38,728 bases of DNA, from the NCBI GenBank assembly GCA_016742255.1, contig JACVCB010000031.1:1-38728 (forward strand), in the 5' to 3' direction. Made by a program: the position numbers and the translations under genes. The notes beneath the pieces were generated by a model. That model was not told the origin of the DNA and did no database searches. It saw only the letters and a list, made by a program, of their open reading frames with translations. This document shows positions 15,717-23,439 of the stretch, one piece after another. How positions within the stretch are numbered: the first letter of the stretch is position 1; every line of letters begins with the position of its first letter. This stretch comes from Leptospira sp. (GTDB lineage Bacteria > Spirochaetota > Leptospiria > Leptospirales > Leptospiraceae).

Positions 15717-16943
15717 ATGAAGTTTCTTTCTTTACAACTGACGTTTTTGTTTTGTATTTCTCTCATTTTCTTCAGTTGTAAAGAGAATTCATTTCTTGCT
15801 GAACATTGGAATCATCCCTTACCTCTGTTAAATGGTTCGAACCAGGGAAAACAATCACTACTTTCCCCTTTAGAATCGAACTTGGATCCAAAACAATGTG
15901 CCACATGTCATGAAACCCAATGGAAATCTTGGAAGGATAGTTTCCATGCAAAATCCATTGGGAATGGACTGATCTGGCAAAAACAAATATTAGAATCAAA
16001 AGAATTTAAGAATTGTTTAAACTGCCATTCTCCCTTACAAGAAACCAAAGCAGAAATTTCCGAAACATTTCGAACAGATGAAATCATCCATTCTCAAATA
16101 GTACATTTTCCGGAAGGAATTTCGAATCCATCGATTCAATGTGCTACTTGCCATATCCGAAATCAGATCTGGTATGGACCTCCAAGAAAAACGTTGAATC
16201 AAAATAAAACGGAAAATTATACCTTCCCACATAACGGATTTCAGGCGAAATCGGAATTTGAGTCTTCACTTTTCTGTAAATCCTGTCATGAAAGTCCGGA
16301 ATATGGTGTGTTTTTGAATGGGAAACAACTGATGGAAGTGTACAAAGAATGGGAGAACTCTTCATTTGCCAAACAAGGTATCCAATGCCAAAATTGTCAT
16401 ATGCCCGACCGGGAACATTCATGGAAAGGAATCCATGATCCAGAATTTGTGAGGAAGTCAGTACAACCTTCCTGGAAACTGGAAAAGATATCCGATGGTG
16501 AAATTCGTATCCATGCAGAACTCAAATCAATCGCCGTTGGCCACAAATTCCCAACTTACTTGGTCCCAAAGATACTTTTGCGATTTTACACAATCGATAC
16601 ATTTGGAAAAAAAACGTTAATCGAAGAATCCATCATTGGAAGACTTGTTAACACAAAACTTTCAGAAGAATACTATGATACACGAATTGCACCAAACGAT
16701 AAACATACGGTATATTTTACATACAAATTGAATGGTAAAAAAATTGTAAAAGTAGAATGGGAAACGATAGTAGAACCAGATGAACATTATGTTCGCAGTT
16801 TCGAAGAAAGTTTAAAAGAAAAAGGCAAATTACTATCAAATGAAACCAAAAAACAATTAACACTTTCTCTTTCCGAAAAAAGAGAAAGTGAATACAAATT
16901 ATTTACTTTGAGTTTGCCAATGCCTGTTTTACTTCAGAAATGA
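15717..16943 (+). CDS. Five-haem c-type cytochrome, probable lipoprotein
   Basis: The 408-residue protein has a hydrophobic start and a relaxed lipobox FFSC (Cys 21), so lipid anchoring is likely. Five CxxCH motifs are present: CATCH 61, CLNCH 100, CATCH 142, CKSCH 187 and CQNCH 224. The region after about 235 has no haem motif and looks beta-rich (GEIRIHAELKSIAVGHKF). Haem spacing and the two-part layout parallel the cytochrome at 6471, so the two belong to one family. It is the last gene of the cassette and fits the electron-carrying subunit. Its 3' end overlaps the convergent metZ gene by 41 bases and carries that gene's probable terminator. Confidence 0.9.
   Translation: MKFLSLQLTFLFCISLIFFSCKENSFLAEHWNHPLPLLNGSNQGKQSLLSPLESNLDPKQCATCHETQWKSWKDSFHAKSIGNGLIWQKQILESKEFKNCLNCHSPLQETKAEISETFRTDEIIHSQIVHFPEGISNPSIQCATCHIRNQIWYGPPRKTLNQNKTENYTFPHNGFQAKSEFESSLFCKSCHESPEYGVFLNGKQLMEVYKEWENSSFAKQGIQCQNCHMPDREHSWKGIHDPEFVRKSVQPSWKLEKISDGEIRIHAELKSIAVGHKFPTYLVPKILLRFYTIDTFGKKTLIEESIIGRLVNTKLSEEYYDTRIAPNDKHTVYFTYKLNGKKIVKVEWETIVEPDEHYVRSFEESLKEKGKLLSNETKKQLTLSLSEKRESEYKLFTLSLPMPVLLQK
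16861..16890 (-). terminator. Probable intrinsic terminator for metZ inside the cytochrome 3' coding region
   Basis: CACTTTCTCTTT (16861-16872) and AAAGAGAAAGTG (16879-16890) form a perfect 12-base stem with a 6-base loop. Read on the minus strand it begins 13 bases after the metZ stop and is followed by TTAATTGTTTTTTGG. The T run is offset by seven bases, so strength is uncertain. On the plus strand the stem falls within the cytochrome's final coding stretch and is not followed by a T run. Confidence 0.6.
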
Positions 16944-18075
16944 TATCATCTATGTGTTCCAGCCCCACTGACACACGGATGAGTCCAGGTTTAATTCCCA
17001 CTGCCAATCTTTCTTCTTCCGTAAGTTTGGAATGCGTGGTTGTGGTAGGATGAGTCACTGTGGTTCTTGTATCTCCCAAATTTGCCGTTAATGAAAACCA
17101 TTTGAGTGCATCCAAGAATTTTTTAGCCCTCTCGACTCCTCCTTTGATCACAAAGGAAACAATTCCTCCTCCTGATCGCATTTGTTTTTTAGCTACCGTA
17201 TAACCGGGGTCATTTGGCAAAAAAGGATACCTTACTAATTCCACATCAGGTGATTCTTGTAAAAAAGTAGCAAGTTTCATCGCATTTTCTGCATGGCGGT
17301 CCATTCGAACTGCCAAAGTTTCCAAACTTTTGGAAATGATCCAAGCATTCATCGGAGAGAGTGATGGACCAGTGTTTCTAGCCATATACCGGATAGGTTG
17401 GATGAGTTCCTTTTTACCTAAAATCACACCAGCAATCACTCGACCCTGACCATCTAAGTATTTTGTTGCCGAATGTATCACAATGTCTGCTCCGAAGTCT
17501 GCGGGTCTTTGCACATAAGGAGAACAAAAACAATTGTCAACAATGAGAATGACTTTTTTCTTTTTGCATAAAGCACCTACCCATTCCAAGTCAACGATAT
17601 CAAGCCCTGGGTTGGAAGGTGTTTCAATGTAAAGGATTTTGGTATTATCTTTAATGGCGGATTCCCAGTCCTCTGGTTTATCCATGTCAACATAAGTTGT
17701 CGTTACACCAAACCGTGGTAAGATGTTCGCAAAAATTTGATGTGTAGATCCAAAAATTGCCCTTGCAGAAACGATGTGATCCCCTGACTTTACTAGCCCA
17801 AATATAGAGGTAAACACCGCAGACATTCCAGATGCTGTGGCGATTCCATCCTCTGTGTGCTCTAACGCACATAATTTTTCAATTAGCTCAGTGGTATTTG
17901 GATTGGAAAATCGTGTGTATTGGTTTCCTGTTACTTCTTCTGCAAAAAGTGCCCTCGCATGTTCGGCATCATCAAACACAAAGCTGGATGTTAAAAATAA
18001 GGGAGTTGAATGTTCTTTTTCCCCAGTACGTTTCGTTTGGATGCGGATGGCTTCGGTTTCAAAATGTTCAAACAT
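16903..18075 (-). CDS. metZ: O-succinyl/O-acetylhomoserine sulfhydrylase (MetZ-type, PLP)
   Basis: This PLP enzyme of the Cys/Met-metabolism family joins an activated homoserine to sulfide to make homocysteine. Using the ATG at 18075 it has 390 residues; a TTG four codons earlier is also possible. Visible motifs are YTRFSNPN (53-60), GIATASGMSAVF, ETPSNPGLDIVD (151-162), VDNCFCSPY and the PLP-lysine motif HSATKYLDGQGR with Lys 205. The C-terminal SVGLEHIDDII is typical. The HSATKYLDGQGR form favours MetZ over cystathionine gamma-synthase, but the substrate cannot be settled by eye. It is last in the long minus-strand run, after an 84-base gap holding an inverted repeat. Confidence 0.88.
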   Translation of the reverse strand: MFEHFETEAIRIQTKRTGEKEHSTPLFLTSSFVFDDAEHARALFAEEVTGNQYTRFSNPNTTELIEKLCALEHTEDGIATASGMSAVFTSIFGLVKSGDHIVSARAIFGSTHQIFANILPRFGVTTTYVDMDKPEDWESAIKDNTKILYIETPSNPGLDIVDLEWVGALCKKKKVILIVDNCFCSPYVQRPADFGADIVIHSATKYLDGQGRVIAGVILGKKELIQPIRYMARNTGPSLSPMNAWIISKSLETLAVRMDRHAENAMKLATFLQESPDVELVRYPFLPNDPGYTVAKKQMRSGGGIVSFVIKGGVERAKKFLDALKWFSLTANLGDTRTTVTHPTTTTHSKLTEEERLAVGIKPGLIRVSVGLEHIDDIISEVKQALANSK

Positions 18076-18131
18076 GTCTTCTACCAAACTTGGTGAAGAG
18101 CATACGAATTCATCATTTTTTTTGGAAAATA

Positions 18132-18167
18132 TCTGCTATAGAATCGAATTTAGACTACTATAGCAGA
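18132..18167. promoter_or_regulatory. Perfect 10-base inverted repeat between ABC ATPase and metZ
   Basis: TCTGCTATAG (18132-18141) and CTATAGCAGA (18158-18167) are perfect inverse complements around 16 bases. It lies just after the ABC ATPase stop and about 57 bases before the metZ start. On the minus strand the stem is followed by ATATTTTCC, a poor T run. It could be a weak terminator or an operator for metZ. The decamer TAGCAGAATT, covering its right arm, occurs again at 35425 upstream of the third rhodanese lipoprotein. Confidence 0.5.
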
Positions 18168-18171
18168 ATTT

Positions 18172-18843
18172 CTATGAAATTTCGGCAATTTTTCCATCCA
18201 CCATGTGGATCCGTTGCTTGGCGATTGCCGCATAATCAGGGTCATGCGTTACAAACAGAATCGTGGTTCCATCTTCTTTGTTAATCCGTTTGAAGATCTC
18301 CATCACCTTGTCTCCGTTAGCTGTATCTAAATTTCCAGTTGGTTCATCGGCAAACAAAAACTTCGGTTTTTGCACAAGAGCTCGTGCAATTGCAACCCTT
18401 TGCCCTTCACCACCTGACATCTGACTTGGGAACTTATCCTTACAATGCGAAACAGAAAAACTTTCCATCAAATGAAGGGCATACTCTTCTACTAGTTTTT
18501 GTTTCCCTGTTTTACGAGCAGGCATAGTAATATTTTCCAATCCAGTTAATTCTGGTAATAGATAATGGAATTGAAAAACAAAACCAATAGAAAGATTTCT
18601 AAGTTCATGAAGGGCTTTGCTATCCATCTGTAATAAAGATGTACCGCCAAGTTTCACATCACCACTTGTCGGAAAATCAAGTCCACTCACGATGTACAAA
18701 AGTGTGGACTTACCAGAACCAGACTTTCCTGTGAGAGCAACAAAATCACCTTCTTTGATCTGTAAAGATACATCTTGTAAAACAACTTGAGGGGGTTCTC
18801 CAAATGATTTATAAATTTGGTTGGCTTCTATTCCCAAACTCAT
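18172..18843 (-). CDS. ABC transporter ATPase, MacB/LolD class
   Basis: The 223-residue ATPase has Walker A GKSGSGKS (39-46), Q-loop Gln 91, signature SGGEGQRVAIA (143-153), Walker [13 protein letters not shown] (162-173) and switch His 200. The DEPTGNLD form and the length are those of the MacB/LolD/FtsE class, which drives mechanotransmission rather than classical import. The start overlaps the permease stop by four bases (ATGA). With the permease and the adaptor just upstream it makes a tripartite exporter. A second, related ATPase is at 26847, with a different partner. Confidence 0.93.
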   Translation of the reverse strand: MSLGIEANQIYKSFGEPPQVVLQDVSLQIKEGDFVALTGKSGSGKSTLLYIVSGLDFPTSGDVKLGGTSLLQMDSKALHELRNLSIGFVFQFHYLLPELTGLENITMPARKTGKQKLVEEYALHLMESFSVSHCKDKFPSQMSGGEGQRVAIARALVQKPKFLFADEPTGNLDTANGDKVMEIFKRINKEDGTTILFVTHDPDYAAIAKQRIHMVDGKIAEIS

Positions 18844-20093
18844 GTAGCACCTCTGATGATGTCAACTGGAGACAAACGACTTGCCATACGAGCTGGAATG
18901 TAACTGGCAATAGATGCACTAAGAACCGCAATTGAAAATCCTTTTACATAAATCATCACATCCCAAGAAATCATCATTGTTTTCATGAGTGCTTTCGAAT
19001 TCTGTTTTGGATCTCCAATAGGAATTCCATCTATATAATAACATCCAAGGATACCTACAAAAATTCCGATAATGGCTCCTAATGTTCCCAAAAATAGACC
19101 TTGGAAAATAAACAATTGAATTGTATCTTTTTCATCGAATCCAATGGAACGTAAAATCGCAACTTCCTTCTTTTTTTGGTTCACAACCATATTGAGTATA
19201 TTATAAATTCCGAAAGCAACAACAAGGATGATCGTAAATGTCGTTGAGTTCCTAACAATATCTTGTGTGCGAAACACTTGTAAGATACTAGCGTTCACTT
19301 CGTCCCAACTTTCCACCTTGTCTTTACTAAAGTATCTCCAGTCCTCAGCAATTTCTTTCGCCATTCGAATGTCTTTAATTTTGACAATGATCTGAGAAAT
19401 TTCACCACTGGACTTTGTAATGCTTTGAACAGAGGATAAAGAAGAATAAACTGTCACTTCATCTATCATACGATTTCCCGTACTTAATATACCGACGATT
19501 TTGATCGGGATGAGATCGGTTCCAGGGATATAAACAAAAATGGTATCATCTACTTTGGCACCGAGTTTATTTAGAACTCCTTCACCTGCAATGGCAAGGG
19601 AAGTTCCTCGCGATAGATCCGCCAATTTCCCCTCAACAATGTAATCGCTGAGATTGGTGACTTTTGGCTGGATATTCGGATCCACACCCACAAACCTAGC
19701 TGGAGCCGTTGATTTTCCGTTCACAAAAATGACTTCTTTTGTGAGTTGAGGTGCATAGGATACTACCCTATGGTCATTGGACAATTTGTCCATCCAACCA
19801 AGAACATTTGTTAATCGTGAGTTATCGGTTCTCCCTGAAGGAGGTGAAAGCCATCTAACTTCTTTCCCTTGGAAGAATACATCATCGAACGTACGTTCGG
19901 TGATTAGTTCATCTTTCGGGGAAATTTTGATTTGACCATCAGAATTCACAAGTTGGTCAGTAATGACTGCTTGGAAACCAAGCATAATTCCAGAAAATAC
20001 AATATATCCAGCTGTCCCAAGTACAATTCCAATCAGCGTTAAAATCGATTGTTGGGGTCTCGATAAAATTTGGCGGATCGCAAGAAATAACAT
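18840..20093 (-). CDS. MacB/FtsX-type ABC transporter permease
   Basis: The 417-residue protein has one N-terminal helix (about 17-38), a large periplasmic MacB-PCD-like domain (to about 270), then three C-terminal helices. TTFTIILVVAFGIYNILNMV is the second helix, followed by the coupling region KKEVAILRSIGFDEKDTIQLF. The ending SASIASYIPARMASRLSPVDIIRG is a hallmark of the LolC/MacB permease family. The ATG directly follows the adaptor's stop (TAGATG) and the gene overlaps the ATPase start. The substrate may be a lipoprotein, peptide or lipid; it is not visible. Confidence 0.9.
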   Translation of the reverse strand: MLFLAIRQILSRPQQSILTLIGIVLGTAGYIVFSGIMLGFQAVITDQLVNSDGQIKISPKDELITERTFDDVFFQGKEVRWLSPPSGRTDNSRLTNVLGWMDKLSNDHRVVSYAPQLTKEVIFVNGKSTAPARFVGVDPNIQPKVTNLSDYIVEGKLADLSRGTSLAIAGEGVLNKLGAKVDDTIFVYIPGTDLIPIKIVGILSTGNRMIDEVTVYSSLSSVQSITKSSGEISQIIVKIKDIRMAKEIAEDWRYFSKDKVESWDEVNASILQVFRTQDIVRNSTTFTIILVVAFGIYNILNMVVNQKKKEVAILRSIGFDEKDTIQLFIFQGLFLGTLGAIIGIFVGILGCYYIDGIPIGDPKQNSKALMKTMMISWDVMIYVKGFSIAVLSASIASYIPARMASRLSPVDIIRGAT

Positions 20094-20864
20094 CTAATTT
20101 TTGACTAGGACTTCATCCCCTTCGATTAAATCCCCTTGAATGAGTTCACCAAACTCTGAATTAATGGCACCAATTCGAATTTCGATTTTTTCGCGTTTCC
20201 CATTTCGATAACGTGTGAGTTTCCCTCTTTCTACAGAGACTAAAGGTACAAGGATCACATTGTCTTTGGAAGAAACTTCAATGGCAACATCAGTTGTCAT
20301 ATCAGGTAAAATTCCTTGGGGCAATTCATGTGGTTTGATCCTCACGAGAAATTGGCCATTGGATGGATAAATTCGTTCTACTTCCCCTTTGTAAACATTC
20401 CCACGGATGGATTCGAAACTGAGTTGGGCATGTTGACCTGGTTTCACTCGTAATGCTGATTCTTGGTCGAGGGAAACAGAGATGTACACTTCTTTTAGGT
20501 TTTGGATTTCCAAAATGGGTAACCCAGGCATTGCCGTTTCATTTTTGGCAATGCTGAGTTTGGTAACAGTGCCTGTAAACGGGGAACGAAAAGTGATCCC
20601 AGAATCATTCACTAAGAGTGGATCTCCCTTTTTGACTGATTGTCCTTCTTCCACATAAATCTCTCGGACTGATGCCGCGATTCCAAATTTTAAGATAAAA
20701 CTATCCACTGGTTTCACAGTTCCCAGTGCATAGACAGCTTCCACTAACGAACCTTTTTGGATGACAAGTAGATTAGATTTCGAACCTCGAAAGAAAAAAA
20801 CAAGGATCAAAATTAGAATGATACCAATTAAGGATACGAACCCGTAGAGTTTTTTACGATTCAT
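20094..20864 (-). CDS. HlyD/MacA-type periplasmic adaptor
   Basis: The 256-residue protein has an N-terminal membrane anchor (LYGFVSLIGIILILILVFFF). The lipoyl-like halves follow: VREIYVEEGQSVKKGDPLLV, then FRSPFTGTVTKLSIAKNETA, then beta-barrel and membrane-proximal segments up to GELIQGDLIEGDEVLV. The helical hairpin seen in full-length MacA is absent or very short (the protein is about 100 residues shorter). It may therefore not reach a TolC-like channel, and none is encoded nearby. It is the first gene of the exporter trio. The start codon lies inside a small hairpin. Confidence 0.88.
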   Translation of the reverse strand: MNRKKLYGFVSLIGIILILILVFFFRGSKSNLLVIQKGSLVEAVYALGTVKPVDSFILKFGIAASVREIYVEEGQSVKKGDPLLVNDSGITFRSPFTGTVTKLSIAKNETAMPGLPILEIQNLKEVYISVSLDQESALRVKPGQHAQLSFESIRGNVYKGEVERIYPSNGQFLVRIKPHELPQGILPDMTTDVAIEVSSKDNVILVPLVSVERGKLTRYRNGKREKIEIRIGAINSEFGELIQGDLIEGDEVLVKN

Positions 20865-20879
20865 GATGACCCCATCATG
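20862..20879 (-). promoter_or_regulatory. Hairpin enclosing the adaptor gene's start and ribosome site
   Basis: CATGATG-ACCC-CATCATG on the plus strand is a perfect 7-base stem with a 4-base loop. On the mRNA (minus strand) the ATG is in the second arm and the GGGG of the presumed ribosome site is at the loop. It could dampen or regulate initiation. The stem is small and may be chance. Confidence 0.35.
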
Positions 20880-20917
20880 ATCACTTCATTTGATTTGGAA
20901 ATCTTTTTTCTTTTGAA

Positions 20918-22207
20918 TTAACGTGCAAAGGTAAAGAGAAATTCACCTTCTTTGTCTTTGGCGGGGAAATATTCTTCACACCTAACATCAACAAACTGCC
21001 CTTTTTGTAAGGTATCAATCGGGAATGTTTCCGGAAGTCGCCCTTTTAAATAATGATCCGTCACAAGCCTTCCATCGTTTTCCAAAATTGCTTCAAAGGT
21101 TTTCCCGATGGCAGATTTTGCATAGACTTCATGTAATTGGGAGCTGAGCGCCATTAGATCAAGTACTCTACGCTTTTTTTCATCCCCAGGGATAGGATCA
21201 CCCAAACTTTCAGCGGAGGTTCCTTTGCGAACAGAATATGGGAATACATGTAATTTGGCAAACCCAAGTTCAATTAACAATTGTTTGGTTTCTTGGAATT
21301 CTACTTCTGTTTCTGAAGGAAACCCTACAATCACATCTGTTCCTAAAAATAAATTGGGAAGTTTTGATTTTGCAAGTTCGATGCGTGTACGAAACGCATC
21401 TGGATGGTAGGTCCGTCTCATATCTTTTAAGATTTTCCGACTGCCACTTTGGATGGGGACATGTAAAAATTTACAAAATCTTGGATGTTGCATTAAATCA
21501 AGTAACCCAGATCCCACATCAGGAGGTTCAATGGAAGACAAACGAATCCTTGAGTATTCTAAAACTTTTAAAATATCTTCCACTAAATTGAGAAAACCTT
21601 TGTCTCCATTTTCCAAACGATACCAACCCAAATTAACGCCTGTTAATTGGATCTCACCTACTCCATTGTCTTGTAAGTATTTAACTTGGTCGATAATGTC
21701 CCCGTAGTTTCGACTAACACCTAGTCCCCTCGCTGCGGGGATTTTACAATAAGAACATTTACGGTTACAGCCATCTTGGATTTTTAAATACGCTCTGGTA
21801 TGTCCTTCTGGTAATACGTCTGAGTATGAAAAACGATCTAAGTTAGCTGGTTGTGAGTAGGATTTGCCTTCCCAATCCGCTAAGATTTGGTAAGGCAAAC
21901 TGCTTTTTTCGGTATTCCCAAAAACCCCAAACACTCCGGGAATATTTTGTAACACTTCTTTGTCGGTTTCCGCATAACAGCCAGTGACATATACTTTTGC
22001 ACCAGGATTTGTGCGAATGGCATTACGGATGATATTACGATTTTTGACATCAGCTTTGTTTGTTACCGTACATGTATTCACAACGATGTACTCTGCGTTT
22101 TCATCTGCTGTAGCAAGAGTAAACCCTTTGTCTTTTAAGACGGTGTACATTCCATCCGTCTCAAAAAAATTGAGACGACAACCGAGTGTATGGAACTTAA
22201 TTTTCAC
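20918..22207 (-). CDS. mtaB: tRNA t6A37 methylthiotransferase MtaB
   Basis: This radical-SAM enzyme adds a methylthio group to t6A at position 37 of tRNAs. The 429-residue protein starts at GTG 22207 with the conserved [13 protein letters not shown]. It has the first cluster's cysteines in the N-terminal domain (Cys 10, NTCTVTN, VTGCYAE), the radical-SAM motif [11 protein letters not shown], and a C-terminal TRAM-like end. The order and the LGCRLN start separate it from MiaB (LGCQMN-type) and RimO. The GTG overlaps the TPR gene's stop (GTGA), so the two are coupled. Confidence 0.92.
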   Translation of the reverse strand: MKIKFHTLGCRLNFFETDGMYTVLKDKGFTLATADENAEYIVVNTCTVTNKADVKNRNIIRNAIRTNPGAKVYVTGCYAETDKEVLQNIPGVFGVFGNTEKSSLPYQILADWEGKSYSQPANLDRFSYSDVLPEGHTRAYLKIQDGCNRKCSYCKIPAARGLGVSRNYGDIIDQVKYLQDNGVGEIQLTGVNLGWYRLENGDKGFLNLVEDILKVLEYSRIRLSSIEPPDVGSGLLDLMQHPRFCKFLHVPIQSGSRKILKDMRRTYHPDAFRTRIELAKSKLPNLFLGTDVIVGFPSETEVEFQETKQLLIELGFAKLHVFPYSVRKGTSAESLGDPIPGDEKKRRVLDLMALSSQLHEVYAKSAIGKTFEAILENDGRLVTDHYLKGRLPETFPIDTLQKGQFVDVRCEEYFPAKDKEGEFLFTFAR

Positions 22208-22983
22208 AGGGCAACGAGAGAAGTAATCCTTTTTGAATTTTCTTTAATGGTATTACTTTCCCCATTGAGAGAGGATGCCTTTTCAATACATGTTTTGGCT
22301 TCTTCCAAATAAGTATTGGCCTGATTTTTTTTGCCTAATTTTTTATTGGTTCTGTATAAAGATTCTTGAACGAGTGCTAGGTTATTCCAAATTTCTGCGG
22401 AGTTTTGGTTGATGCTAGAGGCCCAACGTAAACTCATATCTGCCTTATCATAATTTTTTAGTTGGTAATAAATTTTACCTTCTAACTCTAACATACGGAC
22501 ATCACTCGGGCTTCCTGCTTTTGCTTTTTCAATTTGGGACAGAGCAGTTTTGGAAGCACCCTTTTCAGAGAGCGCCAAAGCATAATAATATCGAATCTCT
22601 GGATTTTGTGGGTACATGGGAATCGCTTTCTCAGCGAGTTCAATAGCAGGTTTCCATTTTTTGTGTCGAGTTAAGATAGCAAGACTTCCCTGTAGCAAGT
22701 CTTCATCATCTGGTTTCCGTTTTCTTGCTTCCAACATGTTTTTGTAGGAATTATCAAAATCGTTTAACTTGTCATAGTTGTAAGCAAGTAAGGCAAAAAA
22801 TTCGTAAGATGATTTACCATCAGCAAGTAGACTTTTTACGAGTTCAATTGATTTAGAATAGTTTTTAGTTTTGTATTCATCCACCGCTTGGAAATAAGCA
22901 GAACCAACTTGTTCCTTCTCTTGCGCATACAATGAAGATACAAGTAGACAAATAACAGCAGTGATGTGAAAAAAATGTTTCAT
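22204..22983 (-). CDS. Exported TPR-repeat protein
   Basis: The 259-residue protein has a signal peptide ([16 protein letters not shown]), then about five TPR-type helical pairs. Examples are [40 protein letters not shown] and [21 protein letters not shown]. Such proteins act as periplasmic or surface scaffolds, with partners unknown. The start overlaps the previous membrane protein's stop by four bases, and its own stop overlaps the mtaB start. It is therefore co-translated between an unknown membrane protein and a tRNA enzyme, an unexplained combination. Confidence 0.85.
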   Translation of the reverse strand: MKHFFHITAVICLLVSSLYAQEKEQVGSAYFQAVDEYKTKNYSKSIELVKSLLADGKSSYEFFALLAYNYDKLNDFDNSYKNMLEARKRKPDDEDLLQGSLAILTRHKKWKPAIELAEKAIPMYPQNPEIRYYYALALSEKGASKTALSQIEKAKAGSPSDVRMLELEGKIYYQLKNYDKADMSLRWASSINQNSAEIWNNLALVQESLYRTNKKLGKKNQANTYLEEAKTCIEKASSLNGESNTIKENSKRITSLVAL

Positions 22984-23414
22984 AGTAAATCCGAGGGAAC
23001 CGTAATGGAGTTCAAATTGACCGTATCGATCCTGGAATGGTATGGTTCAATAGGGTCCAGGTATAGGAAAACGCTTCCCCCTTTGGAAAGCAAGTAATGT
23101 TCGATATGTTCTTCCGTAATGATTTCCAAATCCTCTACATAGAGGATTGGATTTTCCCCAGGGCCTAGGTGCAGATGGAATTCTTCGGTAGGTAAAAAAT
23201 CTGATAAATTCAGATACCCAGATCCATAATACAATCCCGATTGGAAGTAATATTTGTAATGAACTTTAACTTCAGGTAGGATTAAATTGGGGCGGATGTA
23301 ACCGAGTTCGATTCGTTCAATCGTTCCGACAGTGCGAATTTTACGGAGTTGGAACCAAATTTTACGAATGAAAAAGTAAGAAAACAGGAAGACGAGGGGA
23401 ATGAGAATTGCCAT
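22980..23414 (-). CDS. Membrane-anchored protein, function unknown
   Basis: It has 144 residues and one N-terminal hydrophobic anchor (ILIPLVFLFSYFFIRKIWF) ending in basic residues, so the rest is probably cytosolic or periplasmic depending on topology. The body is beta-rich (EVKVHYKYYFQSGLYYGSGY) in the style of DUF3592-like domains, but this is a loose resemblance and I do not assign a family. It lies 25 bases after the clpC stop with no hairpin strong enough to terminate, so clpC read-through is likely. It overlaps the TPR gene by four bases. Confidence 0.65.
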   Translation of the reverse strand: MAILIPLVFLFSYFFIRKIWFQLRKIRTVGTIERIELGYIRPNLILPEVKVHYKYYFQSGLYYGSGYLNLSDFLPTEEFHLHLGPGENPILYVEDLEIITEEHIEHYLLSKGGSVFLYLDPIEPYHSRIDTVNLNSITVPSDLL

Positions 23415-23439
23415 TTCCGTTCGCCTTCCTTGTCACTCT

